Shown here piece after piece: positions 25,926 through 34,047 of a stretch of DNA of 53,335 nt. The notes beneath the pieces are model-generated. The model saw only the letters and a program-made list of their open reading frames with translations. It did no database searches and was not told the DNA's origin. The stretch covers positions 1 through 53,335 of the forward strand of contig CAYMBP010000007.1 in NCBI GenBank assembly GCA_964388745.1. The letters run 5' to 3'. A program made the translations under genes and the position numbers. Numbering within the stretch: the stretch's first letter is position 1; the number at the start of each line of letters is the position of its first letter. The DNA is from CAYMBP01 sp964388745. GTDB lineage: Bacteria; Babelota; Babeliae; Babelales; RVW-14.

Positions 25926-27838
25926 CACCCCTCACTCATCACCAAAAAATAATCCTCGTTGCCACCACCATCCCTCTCATCACACTCATTGCTCTTGGGA
26001 TTCCCTTCACAAAAATGGGATTTGACTCAGACTGTTTTGGCCTGGTATGGCTCAGCAAACAAATTGTGTCATGGCAGGATCTGCTCACTTACCTAACAGC
26101 CCCCATTCAACACGTCTATCTTCCTCCTAATGAATTGGCAAACTACCAAGAAAACTGTCTAAGCTATTTCAGACCCTTCATGGTCTTATCTCATTATCTT
26201 GCCTACAGTTTTTTTGGTCTTAACCCATACGCCTATCACCTGATCAACGTCACGCTTCATGGATTTACTGCGTCTGGTCTTTTTTATCTTTTTGCTCAAA
26301 GTATTCCATTGGGAACTTCATTTTTTCTTGCACTTATTTTTATTTTTCATCCGGCACTGACTCCCGCCTACGTAGGAGTAACCTCGCACGTAGTGCCCAC
26401 CTACCTTTTTCTTATTTTATCTGCTATCTGTTATTATCATGCCTGTCTAAAAGAAAGCTGGTGGTGGCAGCTTAGTGCTGCTCTCTTTTTACTTGGCAGT
26501 CTGCTCTGTTATGAAATCGCTATTATTTTTCCTTTAGTTGCCTTGCTATATCACATCTGCACCGATGAGCAGCTGGCGTTTCATCATCGCCTAAGAAAAG
26601 CATGGTCTACTACGTGGCTACTCTGGCTGACGATTTTTGGGTATATTTTTGCACGCCTTTTATTGCTTGGCGTCAATGCATCAGGCACCGGCAAACAAAA
26701 CATACTTAGAGCCCTCATGTTGAAAATTATGAGCAACTGGCATCAATCAATTAAACCCTTTTGGGGAATGAAGCAGTATGGCAAGCTACTGCCGGCTCTG
26801 GTAACACTCATTTTCATCCTCGGAGTTTTGTCGGCATTTTATCAGAGAAAAAAACGAAGAGGTCTTTTGTACTGGTATCCCTTAAGCTTTGTATTATGCG
26901 CTTGGCCTATTCCGCTTGTCACTTCTGATGGCCGATATTTTTATCCGGCAATTCCATTTTTTTGTTTGATGGTTTACGAAATCCTTTGCCTTGCAAGTAA
27001 TAAACTTTTGAACAAAGTTACTTATATTTTTGATCGTCACTCTGGAGTGAACATAGTGAACGATAGAGTCCACCCGCCTACGTACAAGACTACGACGCGG
27101 GCAGCTTTTGCAGGGTGTCTGTCGAAGCCTTGGCGAAGACTGACAAGGGAAGGATTTGACAATCAACAAGAAAAAGAACTGGATTCTATCGCTTCGCTCC
27201 AGAATGACGATCCCTGTAACAGTCAGTCATCCTTCGTGAACGACAGTAAACGTGAAAATCTCATCACAATCCCCCTCATCATCATCACCTTCTGGTTCGC
27301 CATCACCTCATGGGAAGCGCTGGCAACACGAGAACAGATTCTACACAGACGAGATAACGCCTTTCACCATCTTGTTGCACAATACAAATATCAACAACAA
27401 CCACAATTTATTTTCCTTGGCACTATGCACTATTTTGCTGGCGATACACTCATTATGCAACAAGGAATGACTCAAGCTCTTCAACTCTTTTTTAATAATC
27501 AAGAAATTAATGCCTACCATATCACTGAAGCAAAATTGTATTCACCAACGTCTACCCCAGTACCGTACATCATCACCCCCACTCAAGACAATGCAACCAT
27601 TGGCTTTCGTTTCACCTTTCCTGAACCTAAAAAACTGTGTATTATGATTCCTCATGCATGGCAAGAGAATAAATTAATCTCCCACTCAATGGGAAAACTT
27701 ATTGTTCATCACAAAACTGCAAGCTGGAAAGCTGACGATATTACTTTCTTTATTGATCAGCAGTGGCTAACTACATCCTCAATTCTAATAAGCTTTGATT
27801 ACTCTTCAAAAAAATTTAAAATAAGAGACATTACATAA
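25922..27838 (+). CDS. Polytopic GT-C-like membrane protein with inserted repeat (638 aa)
   Basis: About ten hydrophobic segments fill residues 8-370, with one more at ~443-460 and a soluble C-terminal domain to 638. An acidic D-S-D (35-37) in the first extramembrane loop, followed by Y-F-R-P, N-P-Y-A-Y-H-L-I-N-V-T-L-H-G, resembles GT-C glycosyltransferases of the PMT/TMTC kind, which use polyprenyl-linked sugars; this is pattern-based. Residues ~371-440 are a hydrophilic, low-complexity stretch encoded by a palindromic repeat (27032-27243) that splits two membrane segments while keeping frame. Overlaps the previous stop by 4 bp. Function is probably sugar transfer at the membrane, substrate unknown. 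Confidence 0.8.
   Translation: MTPLTHHQKIILVATTIPLITLIALGIPFTKMGFDSDCFGLVWLSKQIVSWQDLLTYLTAPIQHVYLPPNELANYQENCLSYFRPFMVLSHYLAYSFFGLNPYAYHLINVTLHGFTASGLFYLFAQSIPLGTSFFLALIFIFHPALTPAYVGVTSHVVPTYLFLILSAICYYHACLKESWWWQLSAALFLLGSLLCYEIAIIFPLVALLYHICTDEQLAFHHRLRKAWSTTWLLWLTIFGYIFARLLLLGVNASGTGKQNILRALMLKIMSNWHQSIKPFWGMKQYGKLLPALVTLIFILGVLSAFYQRKKRRGLLYWYPLSFVLCAWPIPLVTSDGRYFYPAIPFFCLMVYEILCLASNKLLNKVTYIFDRHSGVNIVNDRVHPPTYKTTTRAAFAGCLSKPWRRLTREGFDNQQEKELDSIASLQNDDPCNSQSSFVNDSKRENLITIPLIIITFWFAITSWEALATREQILHRRDNAFHHLVAQYKYQQQPQFIFLGTMHYFAGDTLIMQQGMTQALQLFFNNQEINAYHITEAKLYSPTSTPVPYIITPTQDNATIGFRFTFPEPKKLCIMIPHAWQENKLISHSMGKLIVHHKTASWKADDITFFIDQQWLTTSSILISFDYSSKKFKIRDIT
27032..27243. repeat. Composite palindromic repeat inside a coding sequence
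   Basis: Left part (27032-27071) begins GATCGTCACTCTGGAG and ends CGATAGAGTCC. Right part (27181-27212) is its inverted relative: its reverse complement begins GATCGTCATTCTGGAG and ends CGATAGAATCC. Between and after them lie more GC-rich palindromic bits (CGCCTACGTAC, GTCGAAGCCTTGGCGAAGAC, GTCATCCTTCGTGAACGAC). The core matches the intergenic repeats at 30586 and 47484. The reading frame passes through without a stop. Confidence 0.8.
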
Positions 27839-27861
27839 AACCCTCTATCCTAGGATTAATC

Positions 27862-28623
27862 ATGAGTGCCGTTCTTACCAATAACGTGTATGCAGGTAAA
27901 AAAAACCATATCATTAAAACAGATGACATCTCAAGTATCATCCAGCTCACCACAGAACAAACACCGGCAACAACCCTCGTCTTTTTTGACCTTGATCACA
28001 CTCTGCTTAAACTTGACGAAACAAAGCATGACCGACTCGATCGCCGTGGTTACGTTGGCATTGAGCATTACTGCAAAGAGCTGCATACCAAAGGCATGAA
28101 TAAAGAAGACATTGCACGCCATGGCATGAAGCTTTTTATTGAACTCACGATTCAAGATCCTCCATCAATGATTCTTGTTGACGACAAAAAGACTTGTGAA
28201 ACATTTAACGAGATTAAAAAGCATCATGACACTATGATCTTAACTGGCCGACCATGGGCAATACACCAACAAACAGTTGAAACCCTCAACAAAAATAATT
28301 TGTATCTTCCTGAAAAATTAGGCAAAGATCTTAATGAAAAATTTGCACCTCAGACTCCCTGCCAGTGGCATGATGGTATCATCTATACCGCAATGCAATG
28401 CAAAAAAAAGGCTTTTTTATCCTTCTTTTGCACCTTTCTATCATTCCCTTATTCTCGCATTATTTTCATTGATGACTCAGAAAATCACGTGAGAGCTCTT
28501 TCTGAAATATGCACAGAATTAAATCTTGGCTATCTTGGTATTGTCTATACAAAAATGCATAGAAATGACCACACTCCCATTAACTACTCTCAAGAACAAA
28601 ATAATCAGGAAAAGTATTCTTAA
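27862..28623 (+). CDS. HAD-superfamily protein, DUF2608-like (253 aa)
   Basis: HAD-type hydrolase core: motif I F-F-D-L-D-H-T-L-L (~40-48) with nucleophile and acid/base Asp residues, motif II L-T-G-R-P (~127-131), and motif IV F-I-D-D-S-E-N-H (~201-208). The arrangement and length resemble the uncharacterised DUF2608 group found in host-associated bacteria; that assignment is from memory of the family pattern. Phosphatase activity is likely, substrate unknown. The annotated ATG gives a short N-terminus with V-Y-A-G-K-K at 10-15. Nine in-frame codons just before the ATG extend it to K-P-S-I-L-G-L-I-M-S-A-V-L, so the true start may be upstream and make a signal peptide. TAGGAT lies before ATG. 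Confidence 0.8.
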   Translation: MSAVLTNNVYAGKKNHIIKTDDISSIIQLTTEQTPATTLVFFDLDHTLLKLDETKHDRLDRRGYVGIEHYCKELHTKGMNKEDIARHGMKLFIELTIQDPPSMILVDDKKTCETFNEIKKHHDTMILTGRPWAIHQQTVETLNKNNLYLPEKLGKDLNEKFAPQTPCQWHDGIIYTAMQCKKKAFLSFFCTFLSFPYSRIIFIDDSENHVRALSEICTELNLGYLGIVYTKMHRNDHTPINYSQEQNNQEKYS

Positions 28624-29135
28624 AGGTCATCTTGCTCATGACGCTCACAGAGATTATAGCAACTTGTTTAATAGAATATTTATTATCCACAAACACCTCT
28701 TGCAATAGGTGTTTTAAAATTTTTTTCATCATTCTTATTTGTTTCTATTTTTTACCAAGAAGTCAAATTGAAATATTTTAAATATTATTTATACAAAAGT
28801 ATAGCCTACTCTAAACATAGTACACCGCTAACTTACAAGTTTTCCACAAATATGTTAGTAACTATGCTTCTATTTTTTCTTAACCTCTTGCTATCGAACC
28901 AATGAACAAACTGTCTTAAAATGATACAGTCAACAAATTATTATTTTAAGCTGCTATTTTTTTTTAACATAATAAACTTTTCTGGTGACAGAAAAAAACA
29001 GATATTCAATCCGACAATCAAAATAAAAAAAGATTTTATTGAGGCATTATCATTTATTAATTACATGAATTTTTACAAGTATCATCTTACCTAAAGTCGT
29101 GACAAGCTGCTTTTTTTTAAGTACTTTATTTTTAT
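28624..29135. other. AT-rich intergenic region before murE
   Basis: 512 bp without a credible gene. It contains a Rho-independent terminator (28691-28727) and two 9-mers matching the DnaA-box pattern TTWTNCACA in the same orientation: TTATCCACA at 28683-28691 and TTTTCCACA at 28840-28848. Long A/T runs follow towards murE. I found no tRNA-like structure. Any murE promoter must lie here, but none stands out. Confidence 0.5.
28691..28727 (+). terminator. Rho-independent terminator after the HAD gene
   Basis: AAACACCT and AGGTGTTT pair as an 8-bp stem around an 8-nt loop (CTTGCAAT). The stem is followed by TTAAAATTTTTTTC. It lies about 70 bases after the HAD stop codon and would end the long plus-strand transcript that includes the sugar operon. 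Confidence 0.7.
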
Positions 29136-30485
29136 ATGATTACTCATTACCGCGTTACCAACAACTCTTATTCTGTTTTTCCTGGTAGCACCTTTGTTGC
29201 TATTACCGGCAACAATAATAATGGTAACAAGTATATTGCTCATGCACTTGAAAGGGGCGCACAGACTATTATTGTACAAGCAGGAACTCTTACTGAAGAA
29301 ATTCGCTTGCTCTGCATACAATATGGTGCCTCAGTTATTGAATCTAATAACCCTCGAAAAGAGATGGCTCTTCGTGCATCAGAGGCTTACAACCACCCAG
29401 CAAAAAAACTTTCAATTATTGGTGTTACTGGCACAAAAGGGAAAACAACAACAACCTATCTTATTCGTCATATCTTGCAACACTATGGTCTTAAAACAGC
29501 CCTTATTGGGACAATTAGTAATAGCATTCTTGATAAACAAACCCCAAGCAATCTAACTACACCAAATAGTGACTATCTTCATGCCTTTTTTGATGAATGC
29601 CTTGCGCACAAAATTAATGTCGTTGTTATGGAACTTTCAGCGCATGCTTTTGTCCAATACCGAACAGAAAACATCTCTTTTAAATCCTTTGGATTTACAA
29701 ATTTAATGCCAGATCATCTTGACTATTTTAAGACAATGGAAAATTATTTTTATGCAAAGCGTTCATTTTTTAATCAGCTTACATCTGATGGTATTGGTTT
29801 TGCATTTGATGATACATGGGGCATACTGATTACTAAATATCTTAAAGAAATTAATCATAAATATATCTCTTTAAGCGAAACAGACGCTTATGAAAAAGCT
29901 CTACCTACGACAAATCTTATTGGTGATTTTAATAAAAAAAATATATATCTCGCAACCGAAATGTGTCAGAAATTTGGTATCCCACGCAATAAAATAAGTG
30001 AAGCCCTTGCTTCTTTTCCTGGAATTCCTGGCCGACTTCAACAGTGTCGCTTAACAAATGGCGCTCTTGGCATTGTTGACTTTGCACACAACGGACCTGC
30101 AACAGAAGTAGTACTTGCATCTTTGCGCCCAATGACGCATCATCTAATTGTTATTTTTGGTTGCGGCGGTGATCGCGACCCTTCTCGAAGAAAGGGTATG
30201 GGAAAAGCTGCTGCTCATTATGCTGATGTTATTATTATCACCAATGATAATCCCCGCACAGAAGACCCGCATCACATTATTGCAGAAATTCTTACAGGCA
30301 TTGATAATATAGATAAAAAAAATCTTTATATTATTCCTGATCGACAAGCAGCTATTAAAAAAGGAGTTGAAATCTCACACTCAGGCTCTATTATTACAGT
30401 TCTTGGCAAAGGGCATGAAAAAAAACAAATTATTGGCAACCAAATTACTTTATGTGACGACCTTGCAACCCTCTCGTCTTTCTAA
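29136..30485 (+). CDS. murE: UDP-MurNAc-tripeptide ligase MurE, N-terminally short
   Basis: Adds the third amino acid to the peptidoglycan precursor, using ATP. The P-loop G-T-K-G-K-T-T-T (~98-105), T-N-L-M-P-D-H-L-D-Y-F, Y-A-K-R (carbamylated Lys region), G-R-L-Q, F-G-C-G-G-D-R-D and the D-N-P-R-T-E-D-P motif (~370) are all present; D-N-P-R marks meso-diaminopimelate specificity in this family. Length 449 aa is ~40 residues short, and the N-terminal domain is divergent: the usual D-S-R before x-V-x-P-G reads N-N-S-Y here, and the usual D-G reads N-G in G-N-N-N-N-G. The ATG lacks a good ribosome binding site. No other mur gene is in the window. Confidence 0.92.
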   Translation: MITHYRVTNNSYSVFPGSTFVAITGNNNNGNKYIAHALERGAQTIIVQAGTLTEEIRLLCIQYGASVIESNNPRKEMALRASEAYNHPAKKLSIIGVTGTKGKTTTTYLIRHILQHYGLKTALIGTISNSILDKQTPSNLTTPNSDYLHAFFDECLAHKINVVVMELSAHAFVQYRTENISFKSFGFTNLMPDHLDYFKTMENYFYAKRSFFNQLTSDGIGFAFDDTWGILITKYLKEINHKYISLSETDAYEKALPTTNLIGDFNKKNIYLATEMCQKFGIPRNKISEALASFPGIPGRLQQCRLTNGALGIVDFAHNGPATEVVLASLRPMTHHLIVIFGCGGDRDPSRRKGMGKAAAHYADVIIITNDNPRTEDPHHIIAEILTGIDNIDKKNLYIIPDRQAAIKKGVEISHSGSIITVLGKGHEKKQIIGNQITLCDDLATLSSF

Positions 30486-30585
30486 TGCAATCGCCTTTCA
30501 CCTTAAAAATTCTTGTTGAAAATTCATGAAAAAAATATAAAATGACAAATCATTACTAGTCATTTATGTTTATCCCATAGCTAAA

Positions 30586-30765
30586 AACATTCTAGTTTGC
30601 ACAAATATTGGGGTCATCTTAGACCCTATTGATTCACTCCAGAGCAACAAGTAGCGATAGAAGACTTATCGCTATACCCTATCATTCATAAAGTAAATGA
30701 TAGGCTGACGATCTTGAGAAAAGAGACTATACCAAATTAAATCTGCTTTGCTATATAACAAAGGA
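30586..30765. repeat. Dispersed palindromic repeat, copy A
   Basis: First block (30586-30629) is nearly identical, inverted, to the copy at 47562-47605; shared core CACAAATATTGGGGTCATC. A second block (30712-30759) beginning TCTTGAGAAAAGAGACTA is shared with the copy at 32803-32850. Between the blocks are smaller hairpins such as CTATCATT...AATGATAG. The 3' end TTTGCTATATAACAAAG (30747-30763) is a hairpin whose right arm runs into the ribosome binding site of the next gene. The 285-bp gap 30486-30770 holds little besides this element. Confidence 0.75.
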
Positions 30766-30770
30766 TAATT

Positions 30771-31469
30771 ATGTTTTATTACCTCTTTTGCGTGATCATT
30801 ATTTTTGTAACAAATTCTTTTTATCCCACCATCAAAAAACCAAATGTGGAAAAAAAGTTTATATTCCGAAGAATACCAAGCTTAACCCTCTTTGGGGGAG
30901 TGGTGATTAATAATACTTTTTCACTAGAAACACTGACAGAAAATAAATATTTTATTGATAGTGAGCACGACTATATTTTTTTTTATGATAATGAGTCTCA
31001 TATAACAGACCTCCTCACCTCTCTTGGTAAAGTAGAAAAAGTATGGGGACATGCTTATTCACCACTGATTGCTTATCAACCAAAAAATACTACGAATATT
31101 CTCATATATGATCTTTTTTTAAAAAAAATAGTCTTTAATTTTGTAAATTATAACGCCAGTTTCAACATTAATGGTATTGCATCTGCAGGGTTTATAGAAG
31201 ATGATTTATCATTTTTCATTATTCCCAATCATGGAGATGCTATCATATATAAAAGTTATTATCATCTAAACAACATCCAACTTAAATTCTTACAAAAGTT
31301 TCTACGAACCAAACAGTTATATGTTATAGAAATGACAAGCGAAGAACTCTCTATTTATAAATCTTTACCTGAATATGTGCGCCAAGCTATTGTAATGATA
31401 CATGACAATACAAATAAAATGCCAGATAAAAATGAACCATTTTTTTCGGTTTTAAATAACATTTTTTGA
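30771..31469 (+). CDS. Exported protein of unknown function (232 aa)
   Basis: Hydrophobic N-terminus (Y-Y-L-F-C-V-I-I-I-F-V, ~3-16) suggests a signal peptide or anchor. The body has strand-rich segments such as I-L-I-Y-D-L and F-F-I-I-P-N-H-G-D-A-I-I-Y that resemble propeller blades, then a helical C-terminal third. No family recognised and no catalytic motif. AAAGGAT lies eight bases before ATG, with part of it in the hairpin at the end of repeat copy A. Ends 7 bp from the stop of the convergent kinase-like gene. Very AT-rich. Confidence 0.65.
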   Translation: MFYYLFCVIIIFVTNSFYPTIKKPNVEKKFIFRRIPSLTLFGGVVINNTFSLETLTENKYFIDSEHDYIFFYDNESHITDLLTSLGKVEKVWGHAYSPLIAYQPKNTTNILIYDLFLKKIVFNFVNYNASFNINGIASAGFIEDDLSFFIIPNHGDAIIYKSYYHLNNIQLKFLQKFLRTKQLYVIEMTSEELSIYKSLPEYVRQAIVMIHDNTNKMPDKNEPFFSVLNNIF

Positions 31470-31476
31470 TAGTACG

Positions 31477-32553
31477 TTATGCGCCTAAATTATGCAAATA
31501 CATAAGGGCTTTTTGAATGCGAGCTGATGCAGGTGGACAACCAGGACGATCTTCGTGACCAAATCGATAGCGATGAACCGTCTTTGAAAGCGAAATACGA
31601 AGATAATAAAGCCAATAACGTACTTCAAAATCAGCAGGAAGAACAGCATGTTTTTTATACCCATTCAAAAACTCTTCACGCATATGATCTTTAACAAATG
31701 TTCCCCAGTAAGCAAGATCAAAAATAGGGTCGCCACTCATACAATCTTCCCAATCAATTATCGCAGTTACTCTTGCTCCATCAGAAAAAATATTGTGGTG
31801 GCCAAGATCACCATGCAACAATACGCCTTGCTGACATTCAAAAAGATAACTATGATCCATAAACAAGGTTCTCACTTGTTCTGCCTCTGCAAACGAAATT
31901 GCTCCAATGTCACAACACGTTTCAATATGTTTATTCAAGTAACAAAAAATGTAGTCCGACCAAAATCGATGCACACCCTGTGCAGTTAATTCGTTTTGAT
32001 ACTCAGTAATTACTACAGGACCAAAACCATCAATAAATAATTGGTGCATCTGCGCAATTAAAGCCCCCAAAGAGGATAATATACCCATTGGCAAAAGTTG
32101 CGAAGATGGATCTTCTAGAATAGAAAGAGGCATACCTTTAACAAACTCAACAATTTCATAGCTAAATGAAACATCCTGTTGTGAATAATCAACAACATGA
32201 ACTTGCAAACTTGGCAAGCTTTGTTGACTTAATAATTTATATACCCATTTATCAATCAAAAAAGCAGTCTTTGGAAGTGGCAATTCTGGAAGCATAATTT
32301 TGACAATATAGCGTTCATGCTCATCAAATGACACTCTATAAATTAAATGGAATGTTCCATGTATTGGAAGCGGAGTAACGGTTGCCCCTCTTTTACCAAA
32401 ATAATTTTCAGCTAAATCTTTTACACTTGATTGATATACTTCAACAAGCTCTTCTCGCACAAAATGTAAGTTTAGGCATTGTTCATTGTCAAGGTCAAGG
32501 TCGGTTTTAGGATAAAACAGGGAGCGTTTAAGCGCTATAACTTCATTATTCAT
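31477..32553 (-). CDS. APH/choline-kinase family phosphotransferase (358 aa)
   Basis: Protein-kinase-like fold small-molecule kinase. Catalytic loop H-G-D-L-G-H-H-N (~245-252) and metal-binding I-D-W-E-D (~264-268), followed by G-D-P-I-F-D-L-A-Y-W, are characteristic of the APH family. An N-terminal ATP-lobe segment with Y-I-V-K-I-M-L-P lies near 75-85. Members phosphorylate choline, sugars, macrolides or aminoglycosides; nothing here fixes the substrate, and drug resistance should not be assumed. ATG at 32553 chosen over GTG three codons upstream; the ribosome binding site is weak. Single gene, convergent with the previous one. Confidence 0.85.
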   Translation of the reverse strand: MNNEVIALKRSLFYPKTDLDLDNEQCLNLHFVREELVEVYQSSVKDLAENYFGKRGATVTPLPIHGTFHLIYRVSFDEHERYIVKIMLPELPLPKTAFLIDKWVYKLLSQQSLPSLQVHVVDYSQQDVSFSYEIVEFVKGMPLSILEDPSSQLLPMGILSSLGALIAQMHQLFIDGFGPVVITEYQNELTAQGVHRFWSDYIFCYLNKHIETCCDIGAISFAEAEQVRTLFMDHSYLFECQQGVLLHGDLGHHNIFSDGARVTAIIDWEDCMSGDPIFDLAYWGTFVKDHMREEFLNGYKKHAVLPADFEVRYWLYYLRISLSKTVHRYRFGHEDRPGCPPASARIQKALMYLHNLGA

Positions 32554-32751
32554 TACAACCACTCTTTCATTATAAAAGTGAATCAGAAACTAAAGCTCCT
32601 ATTAACCTGGAACGATACGATAACCATTTGCTACACTTTGAATAATTTAGCCTGCATACATATTAGACTATCCTTGCCTCTATTATCATTATTTATGACC
32701 CTATTATTCTTGAATAAATTTTGCCAAGCTATAACAAAAACACTTTATATT

Positions 32752-32870
32752 ACACAAATATTGAGGTCATCCTGAACTCTATCGCTAGCTTGAATGATAG
32801 AGTCTTGAGAAAAGAGACTAAACTAAGTCAAGTCTGCTTAGCTATATACGCATTATGTTTATCATACAAC
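32752..32870. repeat. Dispersed palindromic repeat, copy B
   Basis: Starts ACACAAATATTGAGGTCATC (compare copy A, one difference in the core), then CTCTATC-GCTAGCTTGAAT-GATAGAG, a 7-bp hairpin. A second block CTTGAGAAAAGAGACTA at 32804-32820 and CTGCTTAGCTATATA (32834-32848) matches copy A. The order of blocks is the same as in copy A but the middle is about 75 bases shorter. Confidence 0.75.
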
Positions 32871-32942
32871 TCCAAGATGACAATCAAATAAATAGCATCA
32901 AGATACCTCTGCTTAGCTTTGCATTTATGCACAAAAGCAAAA

Positions 32943-32968
32943 CGCGCCAAAGTTTATTCCCTGGCGCG
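32943..32968 (-). terminator. Rho-independent terminator of the sulfotransferase gene
   Basis: CGCGCCA / TGGCGCG 7-bp GC-rich stem with a 12-nt loop that can pair further. On the minus strand it is followed by TTTTGCTTTTG. Lies 14 bases past the stop codon of the minus-strand gene at 32983. Confidence 0.75.
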
Positions 32969-32982
32969 ATAAAAAAACAGCC

Positions 32983-33915
32983 CTAATAGAGGTGATCATA
33001 ACCAAATTGTTTAAGCATCACACTTGAAGTAATACGAATTTGAGCTTTTTCATCAGCCGATAGCTCATCCATTGTTGCTTTATTCACTTCTGGTGTTGGA
33101 ATTTGAATTGTCCCCCACGGAAGTACTTTATCTAAGCGAGCACCATTCCATGATGGATATTCAAGCGTCTCAGAATCTGAAAGATCAAGCTTTCCACATA
33201 ACTCTGATAAGTTTTTGCGAGGGTTTTCGATAATATCTTCAAAGCGAACAATGTGCACATTTTTTGGATAACTTTCAGCATAGGTAAGAGCCATATGCTG
33301 CACAATGTTCCATGTCCAGACGTATTTATCAAGTGTCAATGGAAACGGTCTTTTTTTTGTATCAGAATAACCGGAATATGGATTACGCACAACATGAATA
33401 ATGTGCGCATTTGGCATATCTTTTAAGATTTTTTCGGTATCAAGAGCAATTACTGGACTGTAACCAACATATGCCTTTTCTTTTCCTGTTTTGTTAACAT
33501 TTTTCCAAGCCTTAAATGTTGATACAAAAAATGCATCTACTAAGTTTGCTCGGTTACGAGCTTTTCCCTTCATCTCTTCTATAAAATAGGCCTTTCGCTC
33601 TTTTTCATCAAGCTCCAAACCGGCATCTTTAAATTTACTTCGATATGGTGTTCGAAGTAATGCCTTCATTTCTTCATCATAAAATAATTCATAGTCAGAT
33701 TCTACTTTTCCTTCAATAGGAAACTCTGGCCAACAATATCTATACGGAACAAGACTTTGAATAAAATTATTTGACATTGATGTACCCAGTTGTGACTCAA
33801 AAGGATACACAAGAAGTTCTGGATGACCGTCAAGAAAACGATGCGTTGTATTTCCACCATTTTCATACATTGCTGAAAGCATAATCATTTTTAATGGCTG
33901 TTTTTGTGTCTCCAT
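32983..33915 (-). CDS. Sulfotransferase-family protein (310 aa)
   Basis: Resembles PAPS-dependent sulfotransferases: the N-terminal segment G-G-N-T-T-H-R-F-L-D-G-H-P-E-L takes the place of the 5'-phosphosulfate loop (usually R-S-G-T-T), and H-V-V-R-N-P-Y-S-G-Y-S (~190) matches the 3'-phosphate-binding R-N-P motif. V-R-F-E-D-I-I-E-N-P-R follows, as expected. It would transfer sulfate to a sugar or other acceptor. I prefer ATG at 33915, which has GGAAGGAAG upstream, over ATG 33960. The loop lacks the usual Arg-Ser-Gly, so activity is not certain. Convergence of function with the surface-sugar genes is suggestive only. Confidence 0.8.
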   Translation of the reverse strand: METQKQPLKMIMLSAMYENGGNTTHRFLDGHPELLVYPFESQLGTSMSNNFIQSLVPYRYCWPEFPIEGKVESDYELFYDEEMKALLRTPYRSKFKDAGLELDEKERKAYFIEEMKGKARNRANLVDAFFVSTFKAWKNVNKTGKEKAYVGYSPVIALDTEKILKDMPNAHIIHVVRNPYSGYSDTKKRPFPLTLDKYVWTWNIVQHMALTYAESYPKNVHIVRFEDIIENPRKNLSELCGKLDLSDSETLEYPSWNGARLDKVLPWGTIQIPTPEVNKATMDELSADEKAQIRITSSVMLKQFGYDHLY

Positions 33916-34047
33916 AACAACAACTTCCTTCCCTTGTAAAAAATTTGAATTTACACTCATTCATCATCGCCCTAGAATAGTACGTATTACCAAGAGCGTC
34001 AAAAAAATAAATTGACTATGAAAAAAAGCAGAAAAAGGGAGAATATC

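Larger units (their letters stand above)
32554..32982. other. Intergenic region with repeat copy B and a terminator
   Basis: 429 bp. Holds palindromic repeat copy B (32752-32870) and the terminator of the sulfotransferase gene (32943-32968). The part next to 32553 should contain the kinase promoter, but no clear one was seen. A plus-strand open frame at 32479-32775 is not supported by sequence character. Confidence 0.6.

Noticed and set aside
31477..32553. Possible aminoglycoside resistance gene
   Set aside because: The APH fold is shared by many metabolic kinases and nothing in the sequence points to an antibiotic substrate.
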